Shown piece by piece: positions 8,903 through 17,949 of a stretch of DNA of 42,964 nt; positions within the stretch are counted from its first letter, which is position 1; every line of letters starts with the position of its first letter. Origin of the DNA: an uncultured Flavobacteriales bacterium (GTDB taxonomy: Bacteria; Bacteroidota; Bacteroidia; Flavobacteriales_D; Parvicellaceae); contig CAJQPO010000076.1 in assembly GCA_905480225.1 (NCBI GenBank), positions 1 to 42,964 of the forward strand. The letters run 5' to 3'. The notes beneath the pieces are model-generated. The model was not told the origin of the DNA and did not search any database. It worked only from the letters and a program-made list of their open reading frames with translations. The position numbers and the translations under genes are program-made.

Positions 8903-10627
8903 TTAATTAATCCTGAACACAGGATATCTTCTATGGGATGGTTCGTAATTGTCAGAGTGCTTATAGATCCAATAGAGTTGATCCCAATGGTTCTTAGAAA
9001 AGTCTTCGTCATGTTGTTTTTGCAACTCAAAGGCTTGTTTTAACTCAGCGTTTTCAAGAAGAATCTTAGCTGCCTTTTCTTCAAATACATAGTGAGAGAA
9101 ATATTCTTTTTGTTGCAGGATTTCATCGAAAAAATTCCATGAAAAATAAGAGTCCGTCGCATGAGGTTCCAAGGTTTCCAAAATGAATCTTACATAGGGT
9201 TGGTCTGTTGGAATTAAATAATCGCCCTTTGAAAATGAAATGAGCTGTTTTTTTTGGCTAACCTTAATGTTTTTATGCAAATAATGCCCTTCGTAGGGCC
9301 AGCTATTTGTTTCGTAATCATCAATGAAATAGGCATCAATTACAAAGGAGGTGTCATTTTTAAACTTGGTCATTTGGATGTTGTTTATTACCAGCCGTTC
9401 TATAATTTGACTCCATGCTTGAGAGATGATATAGTATTTTGGTTTTTTTATGGAATCTACCGGTTGATACTTATTGTAGTACTTAATGTTTTTTTTCCAC
9501 GGCTTATTTCGATTGTATTTAAAGGTTTCAAGTCCCGTAACTTCACTGACGTATTTTTCTGATTCGTATCCAAGAAACTCAATCATCTCGAATTGTGCAG
9601 TGTCTAATTTCCAACTGATTGGGAAGTTATCCTGGTTATGTTGGAATTCGAAAGCACTTTTTCTTACTGCAATTATTTCGCTACTGTTCACATTTGCATA
9701 GGATTGAATGGTGTTAAGAAACTCAAATGTACTTTGAACACGCTCTGAAAACGGTTTCCACATGTGTGTTTCGGTTGTAAAGCCAATGGTGTTAAATAAT
9801 GCGGCATAACCAGTACAATAACGAGGTGTTTCAAGATAATCGTAAATACCACTTTCAGGTGTGGTTTTCATTGTATTGACGTATGGGCAAATCGGGTAAC
9901 CTTTGTTACTCATTTCAGTATGTATTACAGGCAAAAGTTTAGTGCTAATTAGTTCACTGACTTTGGGATTCAATTTGCTTAATTGTGTCGATAATAAAGT
10001 CATGGTGTATTGATAATCAGCACCATTAGAAGTGTGTGTATCTACTAAAATATCGGGATCAAGAAAATGAAAAATAGTAGTAAATGCCGCTGCATTTTTA
10101 GAATCCATTTTAATAAAATCTCGATTTAAGTCTAGGTTTTTAGCATTGCCTCGAAATCCATATTCTTCCGGTCCATTTTGATTGGCTCGACTACAGCATC
10201 CCCTGTTTAATGCACCACCTACATTATAAATAGGGATAATGCCGATAACAGTATTTGACGTTTTCTGATTAAAATTGGGGTCGGTTAAAAGGTTATTAGC
10301 AAAATTAATGGACGCATCAATGCCACAAGGTTCTCCAGGATGAATGCCGTTATTGATTAAAAGAACTGCTTTATTATCGTTTTTATTCGGATCAAATGTT
10401 TTTGACGGGTCAATGATAAAAAGATGGATCGGTTTACCATAGTCAGATTTACCCATCTCTAGTAAAACAGCCGCTTCGTGCTTTTCTGCAAGTTTTTGAT
10501 ACAGACCTATAGTTCTTTCATAGGTAAGTGAGTGATTGTTTTTATAAACGTTCAGATTTTCTTGACCATGGAAAAATGGAATCCAGCATAATAGGAATAC
10601 TATCGTAATCAGATTTATTGGTTTCAT
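8903..10627 (-). CDS. exported M14-family zinc carboxypeptidase
   Basis: A 574-residue protein with a signal peptide (residues 1-21). The peptidase_M14 core follows. Zinc ligands H96 and E99 lie in GIHPGEPCG, the third ligand His198 in VDTHTSNG, and the substrate-binding Asn-Arg in LDLNRDF (168-169). The general-base Glu is probably the E of TTETHMWKPF. It is longer than classical carboxypeptidases; the region after about residue 330 is an extra C-terminal domain seen in Bacteroidetes homologues. It starts 4 bases after the upstream phospholipase-like gene and is the last gene of a four-gene operon. The likely role is periplasmic or secreted peptide trimming. Confidence 0.9.
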   Translation of the reverse strand: MKPINLITIVFLLCWIPFFHGQENLNVYKNNHSLTYERTIGLYQKLAEKHEAAVLLEMGKSDYGKPIHLFIIDPSKTFDPNKNDNKAVLLINNGIHPGEPCGIDASINFANNLLTDPNFNQKTSNTVIGIIPIYNVGGALNRGCCSRANQNGPEEYGFRGNAKNLDLNRDFIKMDSKNAAAFTTIFHFLDPDILVDTHTSNGADYQYTMTLLSTQLSKLNPKVSELISTKLLPVIHTEMSNKGYPICPYVNTMKTTPESGIYDYLETPRYCTGYAALFNTIGFTTETHMWKPFSERVQSTFEFLNTIQSYANVNSSEIIAVRKSAFEFQHNQDNFPISWKLDTAQFEMIEFLGYESEKYVSEVTGLETFKYNRNKPWKKNIKYYNKYQPVDSIKKPKYYIISQAWSQIIERLVINNIQMTKFKNDTSFVIDAYFIDDYETNSWPYEGHYLHKNIKVSQKKQLISFSKGDYLIPTDQPYVRFILETLEPHATDSYFSWNFFDEILQQKEYFSHYVFEEKAAKILLENAELKQAFELQKQHDEDFSKNHWDQLYWIYKHSDNYEPSHRRYPVFRIN

Positions 10628-10631
10628 TTTG

Positions 10632-11645
10632 TTACTCGTTATGAATACGACCTTTAATTTTTTTAGCTTTATGCGCTGCGTTTACCCTTGAGAATTCCGC
10701 ATCAAGTTTTTTAGAAATGGGTTTACTTAAGAGGTTTTCTAAGTCTGGTTTCCCAGCCTTTATCCAGGCACTGTACCAAAAACTACCCACAGCTTGAATT
10801 GATTGTTGCATTCTTCGTTCAACCATGCCGTTTAGTTTGGCATTATATGCTTTTGTAAATTCAATTGAATACACCTTCATGATTACGGCTCCTCGGTTTT
10901 CAAAACTGTATTTTTTATCCGTATCAAAAGTAGTTGTTAGTTCTTTTTCAAAAGCAAGAACACTATCTAATGCATAATGGCTTTGTTTAATGATTTCCCA
11001 AGCCCTATTTAAAGGTGTTTCAATATAAGATGCTTGGCCAACAAAATAATCCCAATCTTCCGCAATTAGCTCTGGGATTCTGGATTCCCAAAAGCCATGT
11101 ATGCCGAGTTGTCCAGTTAGTTGTCCATTATAATTTTCTGTAGTATGTAATGGAACATGCGCATCACCAATGTAATGACCAATATCAGCTGAGAGTCGCA
11201 GAATGTTATCTAAGTCATTATTTCTAAATGCTTTGGTCAATCTGTTAGTCATTACTTCAATATGCCAGGGGACGATACCATAGGCTTCTAAAGTATCTTG
11301 AGTGTATTTCCTAACGGCCTCATCCCAATTATCTGGTACAACCTTAAATGGATCTTCATTTCCGCTTACATAGTGATCAATATCAATATAATGCCTGGGT
11401 GCTTCACCTTCTGCCGCATATCGTCTTTTATCTGGATCAACAGCGTGTTCCGTTATGAATTCAATATTCGATTTGTAAAATGAAAACAGTTCAGGAGGCA
11501 GCGTGAAGACTGCCATTCGATTGATTCGTTTATGACCATAAAATCCCCAAGAAGATGTACAGGTATGCTCAATACTAACTTTTTCTTTTTCGAATGTAAA
11601 AGAAAAAAAAGCCAATAATGAACTTAAAATAAATAGTTTGGTCAC
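10632..11645 (-). CDS. exported zinc-dependent phospholipase C/S1-P1 nuclease-fold protein
   Basis: The start is taken at GTG 11645 (VTKLFILSSLLAFF), which places a signal peptide at the N-terminus. An in-frame ATG at 11717 would add 24 residues and overlap comB by 41 bases. The body has the metal-binding pattern of the phospholipase C/S1-P1 fold: SWGFYGHKRIN, TEHAVDPDKRR, DIGHYIGDAHVPLHTTENYNG and GIHGFWESRIPEL, with Trp, His and Asp residues that bind three zinc ions. Substrate (phospholipid or nucleic acid) cannot be decided; Bacteroidetes homologues are usually named zinc-dependent phospholipase C. It follows comB in an operon with gcvT and the M14 peptidase. Confidence 0.82.
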   Translation of the reverse strand: MTKLFILSSLLAFFSFTFEKEKVSIEHTCTSSWGFYGHKRINRMAVFTLPPELFSFYKSNIEFITEHAVDPDKRRYAAEGEAPRHYIDIDHYVSGNEDPFKVVPDNWDEAVRKYTQDTLEAYGIVPWHIEVMTNRLTKAFRNNDLDNILRLSADIGHYIGDAHVPLHTTENYNGQLTGQLGIHGFWESRIPELIAEDWDYFVGQASYIETPLNRAWEIIKQSHYALDSVLAFEKELTTTFDTDKKYSFENRGAVIMKVYSIEFTKAYNAKLNGMVERRMQQSIQAVGSFWYSAWIKAGKPDLENLLSKPISKKLDAEFSRVNAAHKAKKIKGRIHNE

Positions 11646-11676
11646 ACTCAAATTTATGAAATAATATGGAGCTGGA

Positions 11677-12393
11677 TTAAATGGAAATTCGGCCGTCTTT
11701 GTATATGGGAACAACATTCACCTGATTAGGTGTTAGGCAATATTTTATGTCTTCATTTAGGTTTAGGTCCTGAAGCCTTCTTCGGTGAGATGATGCCTTG
11801 AGGTAACCTAAGTAATTGTCTTTGGCACTTAAATAAAGGTACTTTGCAGCAATCGTGGAATCCTCTTCTGATCTAAAATCTCCTGATGCAAGCAAACCAT
11901 CTGCTATAGCACCTGCACAAATGGTGTCTTCTAAACAGAATTTATTTCTCCAACCTGATCCAAGAAGCATTACGTTTAATTTTTTCTTAAGCAGATAATT
12001 AACTACTGCATCCAGGTTTATTAAGGACCCAATAATCATTTCATTGGCTCTTCTCGATGTATGAATCGCCTGTGTCCCATTGGTAGTCGTTAATACTACT
12101 GTTTTGCCAATTAATTCTGGGTTCATCCAACTGTAAGGAGAGTTCCCCAGGTTAAATCCTTCAACCACTTGGCCTTTTCGTTCAGCAGCAACAATATATC
12201 CACGTTGTCTGTATTCTAGTGCTTCCTCAATGGACGCAACGGGTATAATGGTTTTAACACCATTAGCCATGCCAGCACAAATAGCTGTTGTAGCTCTAAG
12301 AACATCAATAACTACCACCACATCAGCATCATCAAAATGCAAAGGATACAAATTGGGTGTGAAACACACTTCTACCGAAGGTCTTTGGTCCAT
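11677..12393 (-). CDS. comB: 2-phosphosulfolactate phosphatase
   Basis: A 238-residue ComB-family protein. The diagnostic blocks are VIDVLRATTAICAGMANG (29-45), the AAERKG...VEGFNLGNSP segment (69-86), LTTTNGT (101-107) and the later GSGWRNKFCLEDTICAGAI. ComB is an Mg-dependent phosphatase that releases sulfolactate from 2-phosphosulfolactate, a step of coenzyme M synthesis in archaea. Bacteroidetes carry it without the full pathway, so the physiological product here is unclear. No comA or comC lies nearby. It begins 2 bases after the gcvT stop and is translationally close-packed with it. Confidence 0.9.
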   Translation of the reverse strand: MDQRPSVEVCFTPNLYPLHFDDADVVVVIDVLRATTAICAGMANGVKTIIPVASIEEALEYRQRGYIVAAERKGQVVEGFNLGNSPYSWMNPELIGKTVVLTTTNGTQAIHTSRRANEMIIGSLINLDAVVNYLLKKKLNVMLLGSGWRNKFCLEDTICAGAIADGLLASGDFRSEEDSTIAAKYLYLSAKDNYLGYLKASSHRRRLQDLNLNEDIKYCLTPNQVNVVPIYKDGRISI

Positions 12394-12395
12394 TT

Positions 12396-13481
12396 TTAGT
12401 TTGCTTTATAAAAAGGTAATTTAACTACTTTAGCTTTAAGTTGTTTGTTTCTAACTTGAATTAAGATTTCAGTGCCAATTGCAGATAATGAATGGGGTAC
12501 ATACCCAAGGCCAATTGCTTTTTGCACTGATGGGCCCATTGTGCCAGATGTTACTTTGCCAATTTCTTTGCCGTTAACATCTATAATGGCATAACCGTGT
12601 CTTGGTATTCCCCTATCTAAAAGCTCAAATCCAACAAGCCGATTCTTGATACCATTCTCTTTTTCTGCTAGTAAATTATTAGCATTAGTAAATTGTTTAG
12701 TGAATTTAGTTACCCAACCTAAGCCAGCCTCTAAGGGCGAGGTGTTGTCATCGATGTCATTTCCATATAAACAAAAACCCATTTCGAGTCTTAATGTATC
12801 ACGCGCAGCTAGTCCTATTGGCTTGATTCCACAATTCTTGCCAGAATTAAAAATAGCCTCCCAGATTTGGTTGGCAGATTCATTCGGAAAGTAAATTTCA
12901 AATCCACCAGAACCCGTGTATCCCGTTGTAGAAACCAGAACGTTTTCGATTCCAGCAAAAGTGCATGTTTGGTGCGTGTAATAAGGCATCAAGTCCAGAT
13001 CAATATCGGTTAAGTCCTGAATGGCTTCAGCTGCCTTTGGACCTTGAACGGCCAACAAGGAAGTTTGGTCTGAAATATTTTCCATTTCACAATCAAAAGT
13101 GTTGTTTTTCACAAGCCAGTTCCAGTCCTTCTCTATATTTGATGCATTGACAACCAATAAGTATTCATCTTTTGAGATGCGGTAAGTCAAGAAGTCATCG
13201 ATGATTCCACCTGTTTCATTTGGGATACAAGCATATTGTGCTTTTCCGTCAAAAAGTTTTTCAGCATCGTTCGATGAAATCTTTTGGATAAGATCTAAAG
13301 CTCCTGTTCCCCTAAGCATGAATTCACCCATATGTGAAACGTCGAAAACGCCCACTCCATTTCTCACGATTTCATGCTCTTCATTAACACCAGAGTATTG
13401 CACAGGCATAGCATATCCTGCAAATTCTACCATTTTGGCACCTAAATCAATGTGTTTTTGTGATAATGCTGTTTGTTTCAT
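12396..13481 (-). CDS. gcvT: glycine cleavage system aminomethyltransferase (T protein)
   Basis: A 361-residue tetrahydrofolate-dependent aminomethyltransferase. It transfers the methylene group from the aminomethyl-lipoyl H protein to THF, releasing ammonia. Visible family motifs include MVEFAGYAMPVQY, GVGVFDVSHMGE, GGIIDDFLTYR (91-101), VNASNIEKDW, VQGPKA, TGYTGSGGFEIYF and GLAARDTLRLEMG. The length is normal. It is the first gene of a minus-strand operon with comB, the phospholipase-like gene and the M14 peptidase. No other gcv gene is present in the window. Confidence 0.96.
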   Translation of the reverse strand: MKQTALSQKHIDLGAKMVEFAGYAMPVQYSGVNEEHEIVRNGVGVFDVSHMGEFMLRGTGALDLIQKISSNDAEKLFDGKAQYACIPNETGGIIDDFLTYRISKDEYLLVVNASNIEKDWNWLVKNNTFDCEMENISDQTSLLAVQGPKAAEAIQDLTDIDLDLMPYYTHQTCTFAGIENVLVSTTGYTGSGGFEIYFPNESANQIWEAIFNSGKNCGIKPIGLAARDTLRLEMGFCLYGNDIDDNTSPLEAGLGWVTKFTKQFTNANNLLAEKENGIKNRLVGFELLDRGIPRHGYAIIDVNGKEIGKVTSGTMGPSVQKAIGLGYVPHSLSAIGTEILIQVRNKQLKAKVVKLPFYKAN

Positions 13482-13543
13482 TCTATTCTTGAATTTTATG
13501 TAATACCGTTCGCATGCAAACTTATACTTTTCTTTTACAATTT

Positions 13544-14623
13544 TTAATCTTTTAGGACTTCATTAAAATATCGCAGATACAGGTCTTCATTTGCAATAAT
13601 AGAGTATGAATCGACGACTGTCTTTCTTGCTTCCGCACCCATTTTGATTCGAGTTTCATGTTGATCAATAAGAATAGACAATTTGTCAATCCAGTCTTGA
13701 TTAGTTGCTGTAATGAACCCATTCATACCGTTATTAATGATTTTATTATTCACACCAACTGGAGACATAATGGTAGGTATTTCAAGTGCCATATATTGTA
13801 AGCCTTTTAGTCCGCATTTTCCTTTCGCCCAATCATCATCCGGCAAAGGCATAATACCAATATCAAATTCAGACAATTCTTTTACTTCATTTTTTTTATT
13901 CCAAGGTATGCCTTTTATGGCTAAGTGCTCATTGGTGTAATTCCCATCTCCTATTACTTTGAAATACACTTTTGAGCCATATTTCAATTTGATTTCCTCA
14001 AGAAAAGGCAGTGCCAATTTAAAATGTTCAATGGTAGTAACACTGCCACTCCATCCTATGCAGATCGCCTTATTTTTATTTTCGTGTCGTGTATACTCTT
14101 TTGTATCAATCGTTGTAGGAATTATTTTAACATTGGAATTAAATTGAGTTGCGTAATTAGCCAAGTATTGATTACCAGCGATGATTAAATCACACAATTG
14201 AATGATTTTACCGGTTTTTTTAGGTTTCTTCAAAAAACTCAGCGCTTTATTTCCTGATGAAACATTCAGTATAAAAATGGCATCATCAAAATCATAAATT
14301 AGTTTGGCACCAGATGCCTTCATCTTTTTTTCGTATTTAATAGAGCCAGTAGGCAGTGCGTCTCTAAAAATGAAAATGATGTCAAATTGGTTAGCTCGTG
14401 CGGCGTCTTTTTTTCTGCGCTTTATATACTTTAATAGCAACAGTGCCTTCTTCCAGTAGTTTCCTTTTGAGTAAAAAATACGATCTTCTTCTTCGCTGAT
14501 GAGGTAAGAAAGTTCACAGGAAAACCCATTTTCTTTAAGAGATTGAAAGTATTGTTCAAACCTGAATCTTTGTCCCGGTGATCTGTCCGGTCTATGCAAT
14601 GCTATGAATAAAACTTTTTTAAT
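13544..14623 (-). CDS. glycosyltransferase (GT-B fold, GT4-like), possible ATT start
   Basis: A soluble glycosyltransferase with a C-terminal GT-B domain (ICIGWSGSVTTIEHFKLALPFLEE, DIGIMPLPDDDWAKGKCGLKGLQYMALEIPTIMSPVG, MNGFI). Only rare or alternative start codons exist in frame. TTG at 14599 would truncate the first strand. Extending upstream gives I-K-K-V-L-F-I-A-L-H-R-P-D-R from an ATT at 14623, which restores the usual hydrophobic beta-1 of the fold, so that start is used here. A TGA stop precedes it by seven codons. It sits next to sugar-nucleotide epimerase genes and probably acts in surface polysaccharide or glycoprotein glycan assembly. Confidence 0.85.
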   Translation of the reverse strand: MKKVLFIALHRPDRSPGQRFRFEQYFQSLKENGFSCELSYLISEEEDRIFYSKGNYWKKALLLLKYIKRRKKDAARANQFDIIFIFRDALPTGSIKYEKKMKASGAKLIYDFDDAIFILNVSSGNKALSFLKKPKKTGKIIQLCDLIIAGNQYLANYATQFNSNVKIIPTTIDTKEYTRHENKNKAICIGWSGSVTTIEHFKLALPFLEEIKLKYGSKVYFKVIGDGNYTNEHLAIKGIPWNKKNEVKELSEFDIGIMPLPDDDWAKGKCGLKGLQYMALEIPTIMSPVGVNNKIINNGMNGFITATNQDWIDKLSILIDQHETRIKMGAEARKTVVDSYSIIANEDLYLRYFNEVLKD

Positions 14624-14742
14624 ACGATTCTGCTTTTCTCCAATAGTTGGTCACTGGGTCTTTTATGGCGAAACTACAATATTTTCGAAATTTCAGGGTG
14701 TCAGTATTATTAATAATTCTTGCATTTGCTCTATGTTGTATT

Positions 14743-14787
14743 CGGCTGCTGTTATTTAATTGTCAATAGGGAACAATTGTTCAGCCG
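14743..14787. promoter_or_regulatory. nested inverted repeat with a 12-bp perfect palindrome
   Basis: GAACAATTGTTC at 14771-14782 is a perfect 12-base palindrome. It lies inside a larger inverted repeat whose outer arms are CGGCTG (14743-14748) and CAGCCG (14782-14787) and whose inner arms are AATTGT (758-763) and ACAATT (773-778). It sits between the epimerase stop and the glycosyltransferase start, both on the minus strand. It could be an operator for the glycosyltransferase or an RNA hairpin. Confidence 0.4.
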
Positions 14788-14874
14788 ACCAAATGGTACT
14801 GATTTCAATCGAAATTACTAAAACTGAGTATGTTTTTAGCATTTTTAAATATGAACCAATCTGAATTGTAAGGG

Positions 14875-15870
14875 TTAGTCTTTTAACCAAATAGCAGGAA
14901 TGTTTTCTTTGATTTCAATACTGCCAAAAGTGCTGCTCTTTCGAGAACCGTTATTCTTGGCCCAGGTCGCCATTTTTTTAAGGCCCATTTCTAATGGAGT
15001 ACTTTCAGGTTCATTGAAAATTAGCTTGGCTTTCGAATGATCGGCATATGCGTGAACCACTTCATTTCTAGCCTCTAAAAAGTTAATTTTTCCAGAGAGT
15101 CCCATGGCCATTTGGGTGCTCTCGGCAAGCTCTTTTACACTATACTCTTTGTCTGCACCAATATTAAATATTTGATTAATAGCTGAAGGATTTGAAATGC
15201 TTGATGCTATTTGTGGCGCAATATCACCTATATAACTGAATGCTCTTGTTTGCGAACCATCTCCGAAAATGGTGAGGTCTTGACCTTGCATTAATTGATT
15301 CATGAAGATACCAACAACGTTTCTATATTTATCACCAATATTTTGGTATTCTCCATAAACATTGTGGGGCCTGAAAACTATGTAATTCAAACCGAACATT
15401 TCTTGTGCTGCTTTTAAATCTTGTTCAATTGCAAATTTTGCAATGCCATATGGGTCTTCGGGTTGTGGAGTGTCCGTTTCCTTCATGGGTGGAGCGGTAG
15501 TGCCATAAACGGCAATAGAGGAAGTGAACACAAAACACTCTACTTTAAAAAGAATAGATGCATTAATTAAATTTATACTGCCAATTAGATTATTTTGATA
15601 ATTAAACCTTCGAATGAAGTGGCTCAATCCTTCCGCAGCATATGCAGCGAGGTGATAAACATAATTAAACTTATGTTTCTCAAAAAGCTCTAATACAAGT
15701 GTATAATCTTCAATAGATCCCTTTACGAAAGAAGCATCGGCATGAATGTTTTCAATACTGCCACCACTGAGGTCGTCGAGCACGACTACCTTATGGCCCA
15801 TATTAATTAATTCATTGGTGACGTGTGCACCAATAAAACCTGCTCCTCCGGTAATCAAAGACGTTTTCAT
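14875..15870 (-). CDS. NAD-dependent sugar-nucleotide epimerase/dehydratase (GalE-like)
   Basis: A 331-residue extended short-chain dehydrogenase. The NAD-binding GGAGFIGAH is at residues 8-16, SSIAVYG at 117-123, and the catalytic pair Y141-x3-K145 in DPYGIAKFA. The C-terminal half has the substrate domain pattern RPHNVYGEYQNIGDKYRNV. The closest group is UDP-glucose 4-epimerase and related UDP-sugar epimerases; the exact sugar is not determinable. It is divergently transcribed from the CapD-type gene, with recognisable -7 elements for both in the 95-base gap. A role in surface polysaccharide precursor supply is likely. Confidence 0.9.
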   Translation of the reverse strand: MKTSLITGGAGFIGAHVTNELINMGHKVVVLDDLSGGSIENIHADASFVKGSIEDYTLVLELFEKHKFNYVYHLAAYAAEGLSHFIRRFNYQNNLIGSINLINASILFKVECFVFTSSIAVYGTTAPPMKETDTPQPEDPYGIAKFAIEQDLKAAQEMFGLNYIVFRPHNVYGEYQNIGDKYRNVVGIFMNQLMQGQDLTIFGDGSQTRAFSYIGDIAPQIASSISNPSAINQIFNIGADKEYSVKELAESTQMAMGLSGKINFLEARNEVVHAYADHSKAKLIFNEPESTPLEMGLKKMATWAKNNGSRKSSTFGSIEIKENIPAIWLKD

Positions 15871-15887
15871 AAATTTATAATAAGTAA

Positions 15888-15895
15888 CAAATATA
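15888..15895 (-). promoter_or_regulatory. -7 element for the epimerase gene
   Basis: TATATTTG on the minus strand matches the Bacteroidetes TAnnTTTG element exactly and lies 18 bases upstream of the epimerase ATG. No clear -33 TTG at the ideal distance is seen. Confidence 0.55.
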
Positions 15896-15937
15896 GTTAG
15901 CTCAATTTTATCTCCTATCCATGGGTAACCTTTTTAG

Positions 15938-15945
15938 TATATTTG
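15938..15945 (+). promoter_or_regulatory. -7 element for the CapD-type gene
   Basis: TATATTTG on the plus strand matches TAnnTTTG exactly, 20 bases before the ATG at 15966. With the minus-strand element 42 bases away it forms a back-to-back promoter pair. Confidence 0.55.
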
Positions 15946-15965
15946 AGCGGTTTTGAATAGATAAG

Positions 15966-17852
15966 ATGATAAAATTACCCGAAAAGAATACTCCACGGTG
16001 GCTCATTTTTTTAATTGACATCGGCATTTGTATTTTGTCATTAGCAATCGCTTATGCGATTCGATTTGATTTTATTGCCGAACCTGAATTGTTCTTAGCG
16101 TCTGAGTGGGAACAACTTAAATGGGCTTTTCCCTTTTTTATCTTAATTCGAGCATTTTCATTTTACATTGGAAAAACGTATCAAGGAATTATCAGGTTTA
16201 CAAGCACTGAAGATGCGAAAAGACTTTTTATCACCATTGCTTTTGGTTCGGCTATTTTCGCTGTAATATCACCATTGCGTTTTTATTTTGTAGACGATTT
16301 CTATTTTTTACCCAGACCCATACTTATTCTTGATTTCTTAATTACTTTGTTTTTTATGATTTTCAGCAGATTCATGGTGAAGCTATTTTACCGGGAAACC
16401 ATGAAAAAAGGAAAGATTAAAAAGAAAATACTCGTTTATGGTGCGGGTGAGCTAGGCTTAATTGTAAAACACGTTTTAGAAAGAGACCCGAACCAACTAA
16501 ATAGCATTTTCGCATACATTGATGACAATTCTAAGAAAATAGGTAAGCGACTGGAAGGTAAAAGTATTTTTAGTACCAATCAATTAGCACATATTCTAAA
16601 AACCAAGGAGATAGACAGCGTAATTATTGGCGTCTTAAATCCAAATTTTGAGAATAAAAAACGGGTGGTAGATCTTTGTCTTGAGTATGGTGTTGAAACC
16701 TTGTCTATTCCTCCTGTAGAGAGCTGGATAAATGGAGAGTTCAAAGTAGGTCAAATTCGGAAAGTAAAGATAGAAGATCTTCTTGGTCGAAAGCAAATTC
16801 AATTATCCATTGAAAAAATAGGGTTGGAGCTTAGCAATAAAAAAATACTTGTTACAGGAGCAGCAGGTTCGATAGGCTCGGAAATCGTAAGACAATTACT
16901 TCGTTTTTCACCTTCTCAGGTAGTTATATTGGATCAAGCGGAGTCGCCATTGTATACGATTCATAATGAGTTGAAAGCATTAGACGATCGAGGAATACTA
17001 AATGTAGTTATTGGGGACATCAGAAACAAGGCCAGAATGCAGAATTTATTTAACACTTTTGAACCCAATATTGTCTATCATGCAGCAGCATATAAACACG
17101 TGCCGTTAATGGAAGAAAATCCTTCAGAAGCGATACAGACCAATGTGTACGGAACAAAAATTCTTGCGGACTTATCGAACCAGTTTGGTGTGGAGAAATT
17201 TGTAATGATTTCTACAGATAAAGCTGTAAACCCGACAAATGTAATGGGTGCATCCAAGCGAATAGCGGAAATATATTGTCAGTCGTATAATGTACAGAGT
17301 AATACGAGATTTGTTACGACAAGGTTTGGAAATGTTTTAGGTAGTAATGGGTCGGTTATTCCCTTGTTTGAAAAGCAGATTATGGAGGGTGGACCAGTAA
17401 CCGTGACGCACGAAGAGGTTACTCGATATTTCATGACGATTCCTGAAGCTTGTCAGCTTGTTTTGGAGGCTGGCAATATGGGGGAAGGGGGAGAAGTATT
17501 CGTATTTGATATGGGTGAATCAATTAAAATTATTGACTTGGCAAAAAAGATGATAAAGTTGAGTGGCCTGATCATTGATGATGACATAGAGGTGAAAATT
17601 ACGGGTTTAAGGCCTGGAGAGAAGTTATATGAGGAATTGTTAACATCAGAAGAAAATACGCTACCCACTCATCATGAACAAATAATGATTGGGAGAGTTC
17701 GAGAGTACGACTATCTTGAAGTGGAAAAACAAATTAGCGAGTTAGTTAATTCTTTTGATGCTCAAAAGAATACTGATATTGTGTTAAAAATGAAGGAAAT
17801 GGTTCCTGAATTTAAGAGCAATAATTCTCAGTTTTCAATACTGGATAAGTAG
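15966..17852 (+). CDS. membrane-bound CapD/WbpM-type nucleotide-sugar 4,6-dehydratase
   Basis: A 628-residue protein with about four N-terminal membrane segments (residues ~12-32, 48-66, 88-106, 115-137). A first Rossmann domain (KKKILVYGAGELG) and a second, catalytic extended SDR domain follow, with GAAGSIGSE beginning at residue 298. STDKAVNPTNVMGASKR carries M427-x3-K431, where the usual catalytic Tyr is Met. This is typical of the long WbpM/CapD class, which 4,6-dehydrates UDP-GlcNAc-type substrates. TRYFMTIPEA and GLRPGEKLYEELL are further signatures. It acts at the inner face of the membrane in capsule, LPS or protein glycan synthesis. Confidence 0.93.
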   Translation: MIKLPEKNTPRWLIFLIDIGICILSLAIAYAIRFDFIAEPELFLASEWEQLKWAFPFFILIRAFSFYIGKTYQGIIRFTSTEDAKRLFITIAFGSAIFAVISPLRFYFVDDFYFLPRPILILDFLITLFFMIFSRFMVKLFYRETMKKGKIKKKILVYGAGELGLIVKHVLERDPNQLNSIFAYIDDNSKKIGKRLEGKSIFSTNQLAHILKTKEIDSVIIGVLNPNFENKKRVVDLCLEYGVETLSIPPVESWINGEFKVGQIRKVKIEDLLGRKQIQLSIEKIGLELSNKKILVTGAAGSIGSEIVRQLLRFSPSQVVILDQAESPLYTIHNELKALDDRGILNVVIGDIRNKARMQNLFNTFEPNIVYHAAAYKHVPLMEENPSEAIQTNVYGTKILADLSNQFGVEKFVMISTDKAVNPTNVMGASKRIAEIYCQSYNVQSNTRFVTTRFGNVLGSNGSVIPLFEKQIMEGGPVTVTHEEVTRYFMTIPEACQLVLEAGNMGEGGEVFVFDMGESIKIIDLAKKMIKLSGLIIDDDIEVKITGLRPGEKLYEELLTSEENTLPTHHEQIMIGRVREYDYLEVEKQISELVNSFDAQKNTDIVLKMKEMVPEFKSNNSQFSILDK

Positions 17853-17919
17853 CATTAGTATCTGCTGTGTTAACAGATATTTTTCAAGCGTGTACAACTT
17901 AATGTAGCGCATTATTAAG

Positions 17920-17927
17920 TATATTTG
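17920..17927 (+). promoter_or_regulatory. -7 element for the 17950 gene pair
   Basis: TATATTTG is an exact TAnnTTTG match, 22 bases before the chosen ATG at 17950. Its position argues against the in-frame TTG at 17938, which would lie almost at the transcription start. Confidence 0.55.
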
Positions 17928-17949
17928 CAGTCTAATTTTGGATAATAAC

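Noticed and set aside
9254-9701. Plus-strand open frames of 102 and 71 codons
   Set aside because: They are shadows of the M14 peptidase gene on the opposite strand, with no family features of their own.
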